NCBI GenBank assembly: GCA_023433065.1
Contig: JAEZET010000001.1
Span: 124,001-188,000, forward strand
Reading direction: 5' to 3'
Length of the DNA: 64,000 bases
Source of the DNA: Cyanobacteria bacterium OH_CBrB_359
GTDB lineage: Bacteria > Cyanobacteriota > Vampirovibrionia > Gastranaerophilales > Gastranaerophilaceae
Under the pieces are notes generated by a model, which saw only the letters and a program-made list of their open reading frames with translations, ran no database searches and was not told where the DNA came from. Position numbers and translations under genes: made by a program. Shown here in pieces: positions 26,885-34,700 of this stretch (position 1 is its first letter; each line of letters opens with the position of its first letter).

Positions 26885-27844
26885 TTAACTTTCGATTAAT
26901 AAACTTGCGCCAATAACACCTGCACTGTTAGCAAGCTCTGCGGCAACTACTTCAACAGAACTTCCTTGAATTGGCATTGCCCTTTCGGTTAAAGTCCTTC
27001 TAATAGGCTCAAACAAAAGTTCACCTGCATCAGCAACTCCACCGCCTACGACTATTTTTTCTGGGTTTAAAAGATTCACGACACTTGAGAGACCTATACC
27101 AATATATTCTCCAATAGTTTCATAAATTCTTTTTGCCACAGCATCTCCCTGTTTTGCAGCCTCTGCGACTATGTAAGGGGTAATATCAGGATTTGCAAGC
27201 TCTCTGTATTTAGTTGACTTTCCGCCTTTAATATACTCTTCGGCCATTGCAACAATTGCAGGGCCTGATGCAAATGCCTCAAGGCATCCTGTATCACCAC
27301 ATCCGCAGATTGGTCCGTCTTTCATCTTTAGTTTTATATGTCCGATTTCACCTGCTGCATTATTTGCACCTCTAACAAGTTTACCGTTTAAGATTAAGCC
27401 TGACCCGATACCTGTTCCTACTGTTATACAAATTAAATTCTGACAGTTCCTTCCTGCTCCATAATTAAGCTCCGCTAAAGCTGCGCATCTGACATCATTA
27501 TCGACTTTAACAGGAATATTAAATTCTTCTTCAATAATTGAGGCAATAGGTACATTAACCCAGCCCGGAATATTTGGAGCAATTCTAACAATACCTTTTT
27601 CGCAATCTACTTGTCCGGGGAATCCAAAGCCTATACCTTCTATGACATCTTTTGTAGTCTTAGACTCTTTCAATAAATCATATATAGCCTGTTTTATGTT
27701 GCTTATAGTATATTCATAACCCATCTCAACGCGTGTAGGCACAGTGTTAGAATACACAATCGCACCTTTCTTATCGACTAAAGCAAGCTTTATGTTAGTT
27801 CCACCGACATCAACCCCGATTTTGTATTTTTTTGTAATTACCAT
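26885..27844 (-). CDS. glcK: ROK-family glucokinase
   Basis: Phosphorylates glucose with ATP. Motifs are the phosphate loop YKIGVDVGGTNIKLALVD near the N-terminus, TVGTGIGSGLILNGKLVRG, the ROK signature around AGEIGHIKL (substrate His) and the zinc-binding CGCGDTGCLEAFASGPAI, then NLLNPEKIVVGGGVADAG. The ATG at 27844 is chosen because AAGGAG lies 8 nt upstream and the protein then begins as the family does; an upstream in-frame start at 27886 would add 14 unconserved residues. Other ROK sugar kinases or repressors are excluded by the missing DNA-binding domain, but other hexoses cannot be ruled out. Confidence 0.88.
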   Translation of the reverse strand: MVITKKYKIGVDVGGTNIKLALVDKKGAIVYSNTVPTRVEMGYEYTISNIKQAIYDLLKESKTTKDVIEGIGFGFPGQVDCEKGIVRIAPNIPGWVNVPIASIIEEEFNIPVKVDNDVRCAALAELNYGAGRNCQNLICITVGTGIGSGLILNGKLVRGANNAAGEIGHIKLKMKDGPICGCGDTGCLEAFASGPAIVAMAEEYIKGGKSTKYRELANPDITPYIVAEAAKQGDAVAKRIYETIGEYIGIGLSSVVNLLNPEKIVVGGGVADAGELLFEPIRRTLTERAMPIQGSSVEVVAAELANSAGVIGASLLIES

Positions 27845-28014
27845 TAAAATACTCCTTAAAACTATTCCTGATTGAAATAATATCACAAATTGAGATGCTA
27901 TAAAAATAGAACTTTTATAAATATATTGTTAATTTTTGTTAATCAGAAGCAAAAATAATTATTTTCGAACTTTTTAAAAACAGTTAAGTCACCCTAATGA
28001 AAAAAGGAATTAAA

Positions 28015-28380
28015 ATGATTAAAGCTGTCTCTTCAAACATGCAGAATAACTCTGTTCGTACTTCTTTCGGAAGATATGTAGATATTGACATTAAGAAAAT
28101 TCTTATGAGTGACGTTGCACCAAAAAACATCCAAAGGCATTTTAAATATAGCAAGAAATTCGATAAATTAACGAATGCACTTGGAGTCACTCTGTTTTCT
28201 GAACCTACTCGAGAAGGTAAAATCCTTCAAACTGTAAGAAAAAGTGCACCTGATGCTATTGAGTTTTCAGATATTCTAGAAGCTGCTGATATAGGTACAC
28301 CCAAGGAAAAGGCGGTTTCTATCGGACTAATCAACCAAATAAAGCAACAATTAAAGACATTAGCACAAATTAAAAACTAA
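28015..28380 (+). CDS. Small protein with N-terminal S-x-F-G motif, 121 aa (cluster member 1)
   Basis: First of four adjacent small genes sharing an N-terminal signature. The start at 28015 is chosen because AAAAAGGAA lies 5-8 nt upstream and the protein then begins MIKAVSSNMQNNSVRTSFGR, matching its neighbours in motif position. A start 18 nt upstream is possible. The rest is basic and helical (KNIQRHFKYSKKFDKLTNAL), with a strand-like GVTLFSE and a polar C-terminus. There are no membrane helices or known domain. Thirty-two nt before the next gene, so probably an operon. Confidence 0.7.
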   Translation: MIKAVSSNMQNNSVRTSFGRYVDIDIKKILMSDVAPKNIQRHFKYSKKFDKLTNALGVTLFSEPTREGKILQTVRKSAPDAIEFSDILEAADIGTPKEKAVSIGLINQIKQQLKTLAQIKN

Positions 28381-28412
28381 CAATATGTAATCTAACTAAA
28401 AGGACTCGAAAC

Positions 28413-28871
28413 ATGGTAACAATTAACTCTAATAACTCACCAAATTTTGGTATGGCCGTAAAAGTTTACGAACCGGCAAGAAAAGCTATTGGCAGAAAAC
28501 TTATATTTGGAAGTGAAGTCAATAGATTCATCGACACATTTGTGACTCCGTTAAATGATTTATCTGAAAATATGGCTCACGATATAAGTATCCATAAAAC
28601 ATCCAAATTTGCTAAATTCGTCAACTTTTTTAGACGCGTGGACGGAAGAAAAATCAAGACAACTGATTTTTTTATGAATATAACTCCTAAGGCTAAATAT
28701 ATGCCTACTTCTATCAAGCTTGACGGAAGAGGTTTAAAAGACCCACAATACCTCCAAGGCAGAATCGATACAGCCTATAGAATAATGTATGACAATCAAG
28801 ACCATGCGGTTTCTATGCTAAGACTAAAATCATTTGACCCAAATTTCGTAAATAAAATGTACGACAACTAA
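28413..28871 (+). CDS. Small protein with N-terminal S-P-x-F-G motif, 152 aa (cluster member 2)
   Basis: Starts MVTINSNNSPNFGMAVKVYE, with AAAGGAC 8-9 nt upstream. The FGMAVKV block is nearly the same as in the 29063 gene (FGMALKV). The rest is basic, with KFAKFVNFFRRVDGRK, a TTDFFMNITPKAK segment and a helix IDTAYRIMYDNQDHAVSML. No membrane helix or known domain. It is followed by the hairpin at 28903, which probably ends the two-gene unit 28015-28871. Confidence 0.75.
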   Translation: MVTINSNNSPNFGMAVKVYEPARKAIGRKLIFGSEVNRFIDTFVTPLNDLSENMAHDISIHKTSKFAKFVNFFRRVDGRKIKTTDFFMNITPKAKYMPTSIKLDGRGLKDPQYLQGRIDTAYRIMYDNQDHAVSMLRLKSFDPNFVNKMYDN

Positions 28872-28902
28872 ATTATTGGAATCAAACATAATATCATATA
28901 GA

Positions 28903-28927
28903 GAAGATAGCTTAACAAGCTATCTTC
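28903..28927 (+). terminator. Hairpin with AGATAGCT stem (copy 1)
   Basis: Stem GAAGATAGCTT / AAGCTATCTTC with a 3-nt loop, followed by GTTGTATT. It lacks a long T-run but sits right after a stop codon, so it probably works as a terminator. A closely related hairpin with the same GTTGTAT tail lies at 30052. Confidence 0.6.
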
Positions 28928-29062
28928 GTTGTATTATAAATTAATTATGTAAATATTAAATTATATTAAAAACAATCATTTTTTTTATAACTTCAAAGCA
29001 AATTTAAATATTTATGTGCTTTTAATTGTCGGATAGAATACAAATTTAGAAGGAATAATTAT

Positions 29063-29488
29063 ATGATTAACCAAATCTCAAGTATCAATCAAAATAGATT
29101 AAGCTCTCCTGCTTTCGGAATGGCTCTTAAGGTAAACCAGGATATAATACAGGGAATTAAAATAGACATAACAACACCCGGACATTTAAAAAGGATTTCT
29201 CGCAGATTCAACAAACTTCATAAGTTCTCTGAAGATAGAAAATGTGATGTTATAGCATACATTGCTGAAAGTGCTAATAAAAAAGCTAAAAAAGCTAAGC
29301 CTAAAATTGTAGCCATGGAAGTAGTTTCAAAATCTGACTCCGAAATAAAAGGCACACCATTTCAAATTAAATTGCGTAAACTTGGTAATCTTTTCAGCGG
29401 CAGAGGCTTTTTTAAATCTATAAAGCAAGAAATAAAGGAAATTTCATCAAAACAAGACACTATAAGTAAAATGAATGAATATATGTAA
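29063..29488 (+). CDS. Small protein with N-terminal S-P-x-F-G motif, 141 aa (cluster member 3)
   Basis: Starts MINQISSINQNRLSSPAFGM, with AGAAGGAA upstream. After the motif comes LKVNQDIIQGIKIDITTPGH, then a basic stretch LKRISRRFNKLHKFSED that weakly resembles the first cluster member (IQRHFKYSKKFDKL), then a strand CDVIAYIAES and a long basic helix. No signal peptide or membrane helix. The 191 bp before it contain hairpin copy 1 and AT-rich sequence that presumably holds its promoter. Confidence 0.75.
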   Translation: MINQISSINQNRLSSPAFGMALKVNQDIIQGIKIDITTPGHLKRISRRFNKLHKFSEDRKCDVIAYIAESANKKAKKAKPKIVAMEVVSKSDSEIKGTPFQIKLRKLGNLFSGRGFFKSIKQEIKEISSKQDTISKMNEYM

Positions 29489-29572
29489 AGTATATTTATT
29501 CATTTTTAGCAAATTATTTTGTATTTAAGCATTAAATTATTGAGAGAAATTTATTATTGAGAAAGGGAAAAA

Positions 29573-30025
29573 ATGATTCAAAAAATTTCTATGCATCCAC
29601 AATACAAATCAAATTCTCCATCATTCGGAAAACTCGAAATAGGAGAACGCATCCAGTCTCAAATAAAAACGCTTGATAGTGACTATTCAGAATTAAGTCT
29701 TCAAAAAAACAGCGCTAACTTATTCAAACGACTCAAGTTATTATGGTTAGGAAGACAAAAAAAATTAGTAAATAAATCTATAAGCCAGCTGGAAGATCTA
29801 TCTAACAAATCGGGATTTAAAATATTTGTAGGGGCAATTGTATACCCTTATGATCCCAAGAACTTACTTAAAGTAACAAATCCTTTAACAGGAAACTCAA
29901 TACAAAAGTACCTTAAAGGAAGTATAAAAAAATATGGCTTTGCCAGAAGTCTAAACGGACAATTATTAGGCAGCAACAATGCAACAAAAGCAGCAAAAAA
30001 ATTAATAAAAGCTTTGTGTACCTAA
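29573..30025 (+). CDS. Small protein with N-terminal S-P-x-F-G motif, 150 aa (cluster member 4)
   Basis: Starts MIQKISMHPQYKSNSPSFGK, with GAAAGGGA 6-7 nt upstream. A helix-rich middle (ANLFKRLKLLWLGRQKKLVN) is followed by a strand-like GFKIFVGAIVYPYDP and a basic C-terminus. The order motif, helices, strand parallels the third cluster member (CDVIAYIAES), so these are probably diverged paralogues. Followed by hairpin copy 2. Function unknown. Confidence 0.75.
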   Translation: MIQKISMHPQYKSNSPSFGKLEIGERIQSQIKTLDSDYSELSLQKNSANLFKRLKLLWLGRQKKLVNKSISQLEDLSNKSGFKIFVGAIVYPYDPKNLLKVTNPLTGNSIQKYLKGSIKKYGFARSLNGQLLGSNNATKAAKKLIKALCT

Positions 30026-30051
30026 TAATAAACCAATAATCAGTTAATAAT

Positions 30052-30077
30052 AAAGATAGCTATTTTAAGCTATCTTT
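30052..30077 (+). terminator. Hairpin with AGATAGCT stem (copy 2)
   Basis: Stem AAAGATAGCT / AGCTATCTTT, loop ATTTTA, followed by GTTGTAT as in copy 1. It ends the small-protein cluster and abuts the -10 box of the next gene. Confidence 0.6.
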
Positions 30078-30081
30078 GTTG

Positions 30082-30087
30082 TATGAT
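30082..30087 (+). promoter_or_regulatory. -10 box 7 nt before rluB start
   Basis: TATGAT ends 7 nt before the ATG at 30094, and no Shine-Dalgarno is present. The -35 position falls inside the hairpin and has no good match, so this is tentative. Confidence 0.4.
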
Positions 30088-30093
30088 AACAAT

Positions 30094-30840
30094 ATGAAAA
30101 ATCAAAAAATACGGCTAAATAAATATATAGCTTCAACAGGACTATGTGCAAGAAGAAAAGCAGATGAATATATTGAAGAAGGGAAAGTCAGAGTTAATGA
30201 CAAAACTGTTAAAGAACTCGGATTTCTTGTAGGTTCTAAAGACAGAGTTTACGTAGATAACAAACTTATAAAGCCTCAAACTCTCACATACATAAGATAT
30301 TATAAACCCGCAGGATATATAACAACATCAAATGATGAAAAAAACAGAAAAACAATATATGATATTCTGCCCGAAAATGTTAAAACCTTGAAACCTATAG
30401 GAAGACTTGATAAAGATTCAACAGGGCTTTTAATCATGACAAATGATGGCGATTTGATTAATGAAATGGCTCATCCAAGTATAAAAATTCCAAAAACATA
30501 CAGAGTTTGTGCACAAGGCAAATTAAACCAAAATCATTTAGAGCAGCTTGCAAAAGGTATTGAAATAGAACCAAATCAAACAGCTTATGCAGAAGCTTAC
30601 ATTATTGAATTTGAAGGAAAAAATACTGTACTTGAAGTTATACTTTATCAAGGTTTAAACAGGCAAATCAGAAAAATGATGGATTACATCGGATTTCCGG
30701 TAATATCACTAAAACGGGTATCGCATGGTCCTATTGATTTATCGGGACTAAAAAAAGGACAGTTTAAATATTTAAAACCCAAACAAATTAGTGATTTAAA
30801 AAAATATATCGATAAAATCAAAAAGAATTCCTCAATATAA
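30094..30840 (+). CDS. rluB: RsuA/RluB-family rRNA pseudouridine synthase
   Basis: Isomerises a uridine in 23S (RluB) or 16S (RsuA) rRNA. An S4 RNA-binding domain (residues 1-60, with IRLNKYIASTGLCARRKADE and VRVNDK) is followed by the catalytic domain. The catalytic aspartate is in GRLDKDSTGLLIMTNDGDL, with a later NRQIRKMMDYIGFPVISLKR. The ATG at 30094 is chosen since the six codons before it would lie within hairpin copy 2. 248 aa. There is no Shine-Dalgarno, and the message may be leaderless. RluB versus RsuA or RluE cannot be decided from sequence alone. Confidence 0.88.
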   Translation: MKNQKIRLNKYIASTGLCARRKADEYIEEGKVRVNDKTVKELGFLVGSKDRVYVDNKLIKPQTLTYIRYYKPAGYITTSNDEKNRKTIYDILPENVKTLKPIGRLDKDSTGLLIMTNDGDLINEMAHPSIKIPKTYRVCAQGKLNQNHLEQLAKGIEIEPNQTAYAEAYIIEFEGKNTVLEVILYQGLNRQIRKMMDYIGFPVISLKRVSHGPIDLSGLKKGQFKYLKPKQISDLKKYIDKIKKNSSI

Positions 30841-30848
30841 TTTTTTTC

Positions 30849-30857
30849 TGCTAAAAT
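30849..30857 (+). promoter_or_regulatory. Extended -10 element before panD
   Basis: TGCTAAAAT, identical to the element at 45927-45935, lies 23 nt before the panD start. No clear -35 is seen, since that position falls in the end of the upstream gene. Confidence 0.45.
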
Positions 30858-30879
30858 AAATACTAGAGGAATAATAGTA

Positions 30880-31230
30880 GTGTTAATCGAAGTTTTATAT
30901 TCAAAAATCCATAGAGCAACCGTAACCGATGCTAATTTAAACTATGTCGGTTCAATTACTATAGACAAGAATTTTATGGATAAAGCAAATTTAATAGAAG
31001 GTCAAAAAGTCGAAGTCCTTGATATAAATAACGGTGAGAGATTCCAAACTTACGTCATAGAAGGTGAACGCGGAAATAAAGATATTTGTCTGAATGGTGC
31101 TGCAGCAAGAAAAGTTGCTATCGGAGACAAAATCATCATAGTTGCATATGCTTCAATGACAAAAGAAGAAGCTCTTGGCTTTAAACCTTCTATAGTTCTT
31201 CTTGATGAAAATAATAATATCGTTCATTAA
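30880..31230 (+). CDS. panD: Aspartate 1-decarboxylase
   Basis: Makes beta-alanine from aspartate for pantothenate and CoA. It is synthesised as a proenzyme that self-cleaves between Gly24 and Ser25 (NYVGSITID) to create the pyruvoyl group. Other family blocks are LYSKIHRATVTDANLNYVGS, IEGERGNKDICLNGAAARKV and GDKIIIVAYASM. The GTG at 30880 follows AGAGGAA about 9 nt upstream. 116 aa, slightly short of the E. coli enzyme (126). Its stop overlaps the convergent secreted-protein gene by TTAA. panB and panC are not in this window. Confidence 0.96.
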   Translation: MLIEVLYSKIHRATVTDANLNYVGSITIDKNFMDKANLIEGQKVEVLDINNGERFQTYVIEGERGNKDICLNGAAARKVAIGDKIIIVAYASMTKEEALGFKPSIVLLDENNNIVH

Positions 31231-31697
31231 CCAGAATTTTTACGTTTTAAAAAAGTTTGAACCTTTGTGTTCATAACTTCTTTTTTAATTTTCCATTCGC
31301 CATTTTCATTTTTGCCAATTATAAAATATGCAGGCAAGCTGTAACTGCTAGTAGATGGCCTTCTTAAGGCAGAAAGTTTGTAATCCTCACCATCGACTTC
31401 AACTGTAATATTAGAATAATAATTTTTATACCCTCTCAACTTACCAAGTTTTCTGCCAAGATTTGCCTCTCTTCTATAAACATTAAATGGAACATTTACA
31501 GATTCTGTAGTTCCGTCTTTTTGGACAACAACTCTAATAATTGTAGGATTTGATGAGTAATAATTGAAATAATCTGAATGATAATTGTTTGATGCAGCTA
31601 CATAAGATTCAAAAAATGTTTTAACATCTTCAAACTCTGAGCCAAAAGCAGAATTAGCCAGTAAGAACATAAGAAAAATTACAAATATTTTTTTCAT
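31227..31697 (-). CDS. Small secreted protein, possibly NTF2/SnoaL-like, 156 aa
   Basis: Starts MKKIFVIFLMFLLANSAFGS, a clear signal peptide with likely cleavage near residue 19. The ATG at 31697 has GGAG 6 nt upstream. A longer in-frame start at 31742 would run through a perfect hairpin and is rejected. The mature part starts with a helix (EDVKTFFESYVAASNNYHSD) and then has alternating strands (TIIRVVVQKDGTT, YYSNITVEVDGEDYKLSA, YFIIGKNENGEWKIKKEVMN), the general plan of NTF2/SnoaL-like folds. It sits downstream of rpoC2 on the same strand, separated by the hairpin at 31711-31748. Confidence 0.75.
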   Translation of the reverse strand: MKKIFVIFLMFLLANSAFGSEFEDVKTFFESYVAASNNYHSDYFNYYSSNPTIIRVVVQKDGTTESVNVPFNVYRREANLGRKLGKLRGYKNYYSNITVEVDGEDYKLSALRRPSTSSYSLPAYFIIGKNENGEWKIKKEVMNTKVQTFLKRKNSG

Positions 31698-31710
31698 TAT
31701 AATCTCCATA

Positions 31711-31748
31711 ATAGAAGTGGTAATAAGGTTTCTTATTACCACTTCTAT
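31711..31748 (-). terminator. Perfect 16-bp hairpin after rpoC2
   Basis: ATAGAAGTGGTAATAA / TTATTACCACTTCTAT pair exactly over 16 bp around a 6-nt loop, 14 nt after the rpoC2 stop. There is no T-run on either side, and the Shine-Dalgarno of the downstream secreted-protein gene begins just after the stem. It could be a terminator, an RNA-processing site or an attenuator. Confidence 0.55.
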
Positions 31749-31762
31749 TCGAAAAATATAAA

Positions 31763-34700
31763 TTATTCAATTGTAAAGTCAGGCGTACCGAACATACCTT
31801 CAATTTCTTCTAAAATCGCAGATGGCTTTCTTGCATTATTTTTAGCTGCGGCGCGTCTTTGTGCTTCTTTATCTTTTTCCTCAGAAGCATGTGTCAAATG
31901 GTAATAACCTGTACCAGCAGGAATTAAACGACCAATAATAACGTTTTCTTTCAAACCTCTTAATAAGTCACGTTTTCCTTCAACTGCAGCTTCTGTCAGG
32001 ATTCTTGTTGTTTCCTGGAATGAAGCAGCTGATATAAAGCTTTCGGTATTCAAACTTGCTTTTGTAATACCAAGCAATACAGATTCATAAGTAGCTTCCT
32101 GACCTTCTGTTTCTTTTATTGCATTATTTTCTTGCTCAAGAAGCTGAAGTTCCATAAATTCACCCGGAAGAAGCTTTGTATCTCCAGAATCAATGACTTT
32201 AACCTTTTTAGTCATCTGTCTTACTATAACTTCAACGTGCTTATCGGCGATTTCAACACCTTGAGAACGATAAACTCTTTGAACTTCATCCACAAGATAT
32301 TGCTGTGCAATAGAAACACCATTTAGTCTTATTACATCATGCGGGTTTAAAGGACCGCTTGTAAGCGGCTGCCCAGCCTTGATGGACTGCTTATTGGTTA
32401 CAATAATATTTGAATCAATCGAATATTTAATCTCCTGTCTGCCATTTTCATTAACAATGTACAAACGAGGCATATCATCTTCAATTTCGATTTCAGCAAC
32501 GCCTTCTACTTCTGATACGATAGCAGATTCTTTAGGTTTTCTTGCTTCTAAAAGTTCTTCTACCCTTGGAAGACCTTGAACAATATCACCTGTTTTTTGT
32601 CTTTCAAATACCAAAGTAGCAAGCATATCACCACGAAGTACTAATGCACTGTTATTTACTTGAAGCATTGTACCTGGGCTTATCAAATAAGGACGACCGA
32701 CTCTTACTATAACTGAAGTTTTGTCAACTTTTACAATTTTACCTGAAATAGTTGATTTTTCTCCGCTTTCAGAAATAATGGAATCCATTTTTATAAATTC
32801 GCCTTCTTTTACAACTGGCTTGGATTTTAAATCCATTTTAGTTTCATAGTTTTCAGAAACTAATAGCAACCTTCTGGAGTCAGCGTTATCTGCTTTGATA
32901 CTTGCAACACCATCATTTATAGCTAAAACTTGAGTTTTTGCAACTGGCGTTTTTGAATCAATAATTTGTCCGTTTTCAACAAGTAACGCTGTCTGCATTG
33001 AAGCTAATGTTTTAGAAGACCCTTCAACTTCTCTTCTTACAATCAAAGTCTCAAGTACAACTACTTTTAAACTATTATTCTCATCAAGTTCTACCTGACC
33101 TTTTAGATGGCTCAAGTAACCCTGCATTTGAAGAACAAGACTTGTTCTTGTCAATGTAGAACCTTCAAGGTTTCTGACCCTGGCACCGTCTTTATATTGA
33201 AGCTGCGTAACAGGAACAATATCTATGGATTCATCTGTACTATCAAAATCAATAGAAACATCTTTTGGAGATATTTCAAATCTTTGAATAGGTCTTATTA
33301 ATATTTGAACAGGTTGATTTGAAATTGAATCTTCATCGATAGAAACAACATCCATTTCTTCATCTAAATCATCAATTTCAATGCTATCATTATCTGAATC
33401 AAGTATTGTAACTATAGAGTCAACTTTTGCTTTGATTTTTGGAGCAATTAATGTACCTGCTTCAACAATCTCACCTTCATCAACTTTTAAATCACTGATA
33501 TTAGTTAGTGTATGAATTTCTCCCGGTCTGATAACAACTTCATGGATTATATCGTTAAATTCTTTTATTTCAACGATACCGTCGATATGTGTGTATAAGT
33601 CTTTGATTATTTCAGTACCGGCAGTAACTAAAGTTCCGCTTTCTACCATTTTTAAAGCTGAATCTTTACTTACCTGGTGAATCTCGTCTGGAATAAATAT
33701 GACTTCACCCGGCTTGGTAATAATCTGATTCTCATCAACTTCTATGCCATTATATCTGATTTCACCACTTGATGAAACACTATGCTCTTCATCTATAAGC
33801 TCAGCAATAATCATACCGTTTTCAACTGTTGTATCAACAGGAGATTTTACGATATATTTTTCACCTGTTTTTTCAACAGTCCAGATTTGTTCCTTTTTAG
33901 TAGTCTCAAATGTTGCATTTGAAGGAACTATAGAAGCAATTACAATAGTAAGTTCTTTACCTTGAATAATTTTCTTGATTTTTTTGCCTTCAAACTTAAC
34001 TTCTTCAACAACAAGGTTTTCACCGACACGAACTTCTCCGCCGTGCTCGGATATTATATGAATTTCCGCTAATTTTTCACCTGTTTTAATTTTTTGAGCA
34101 TTTTCAACAAGAATTTTAGCACCACCCGGTAAGTTATATACATCACCGCCAAGAACCCATATAATACCATTTTTATTTGATGTTCTTGAAATATTACCTT
34201 GTCTGTCTTTCTTCTCATCTGCAATAAAGTCTTCGAAAACGACTTCACCGCTCAAATCAGAAGTAATATCTTTTGTAGCTTTTTCAGTTAAACGACTGCC
34301 GTCACCTTGGCTTAAAGGTTCAAATTCAGCTAATTTATCGCCTTTTTTGACTTTTAATCCTTGCTTATAGAATACAATCGCACCGGCAGGAATATGATAT
34401 TTATGAGTTTTTTTAGAACCTTTTAACTCGATATCTGATTCTTGAATAGTAACATTAACATCATCACCGTGTCTTGTTCTTAGTTCTCTTGTAATGATTT
34501 TTGAGATAATTTCACCGTCTTCATCGGCAACAACTTCTCTCATAGCTCCTGAACCTTTAAACACACCGCCTGTGTGGAATGTTCTCATTGTAAGCTGTGT
34601 TCCTGGTTCTCCGATTGACTGAGCAGCAATGATACCTATAGCTTCTCCCACATCAACCATGCGTTGAGTTGTAAGAGCCCATCCGTAACACTTCTGACAA

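Noticed and set aside
27845..27886. Longer start for the ROK glucokinase
   Set aside because: It adds 14 unconserved residues and covers the AAGGAG that serves the ATG at 27844.
31698..31742. Longer start for the secreted protein
   Set aside because: It would read through the 16-bp hairpin and put residues before a perfect signal peptide.
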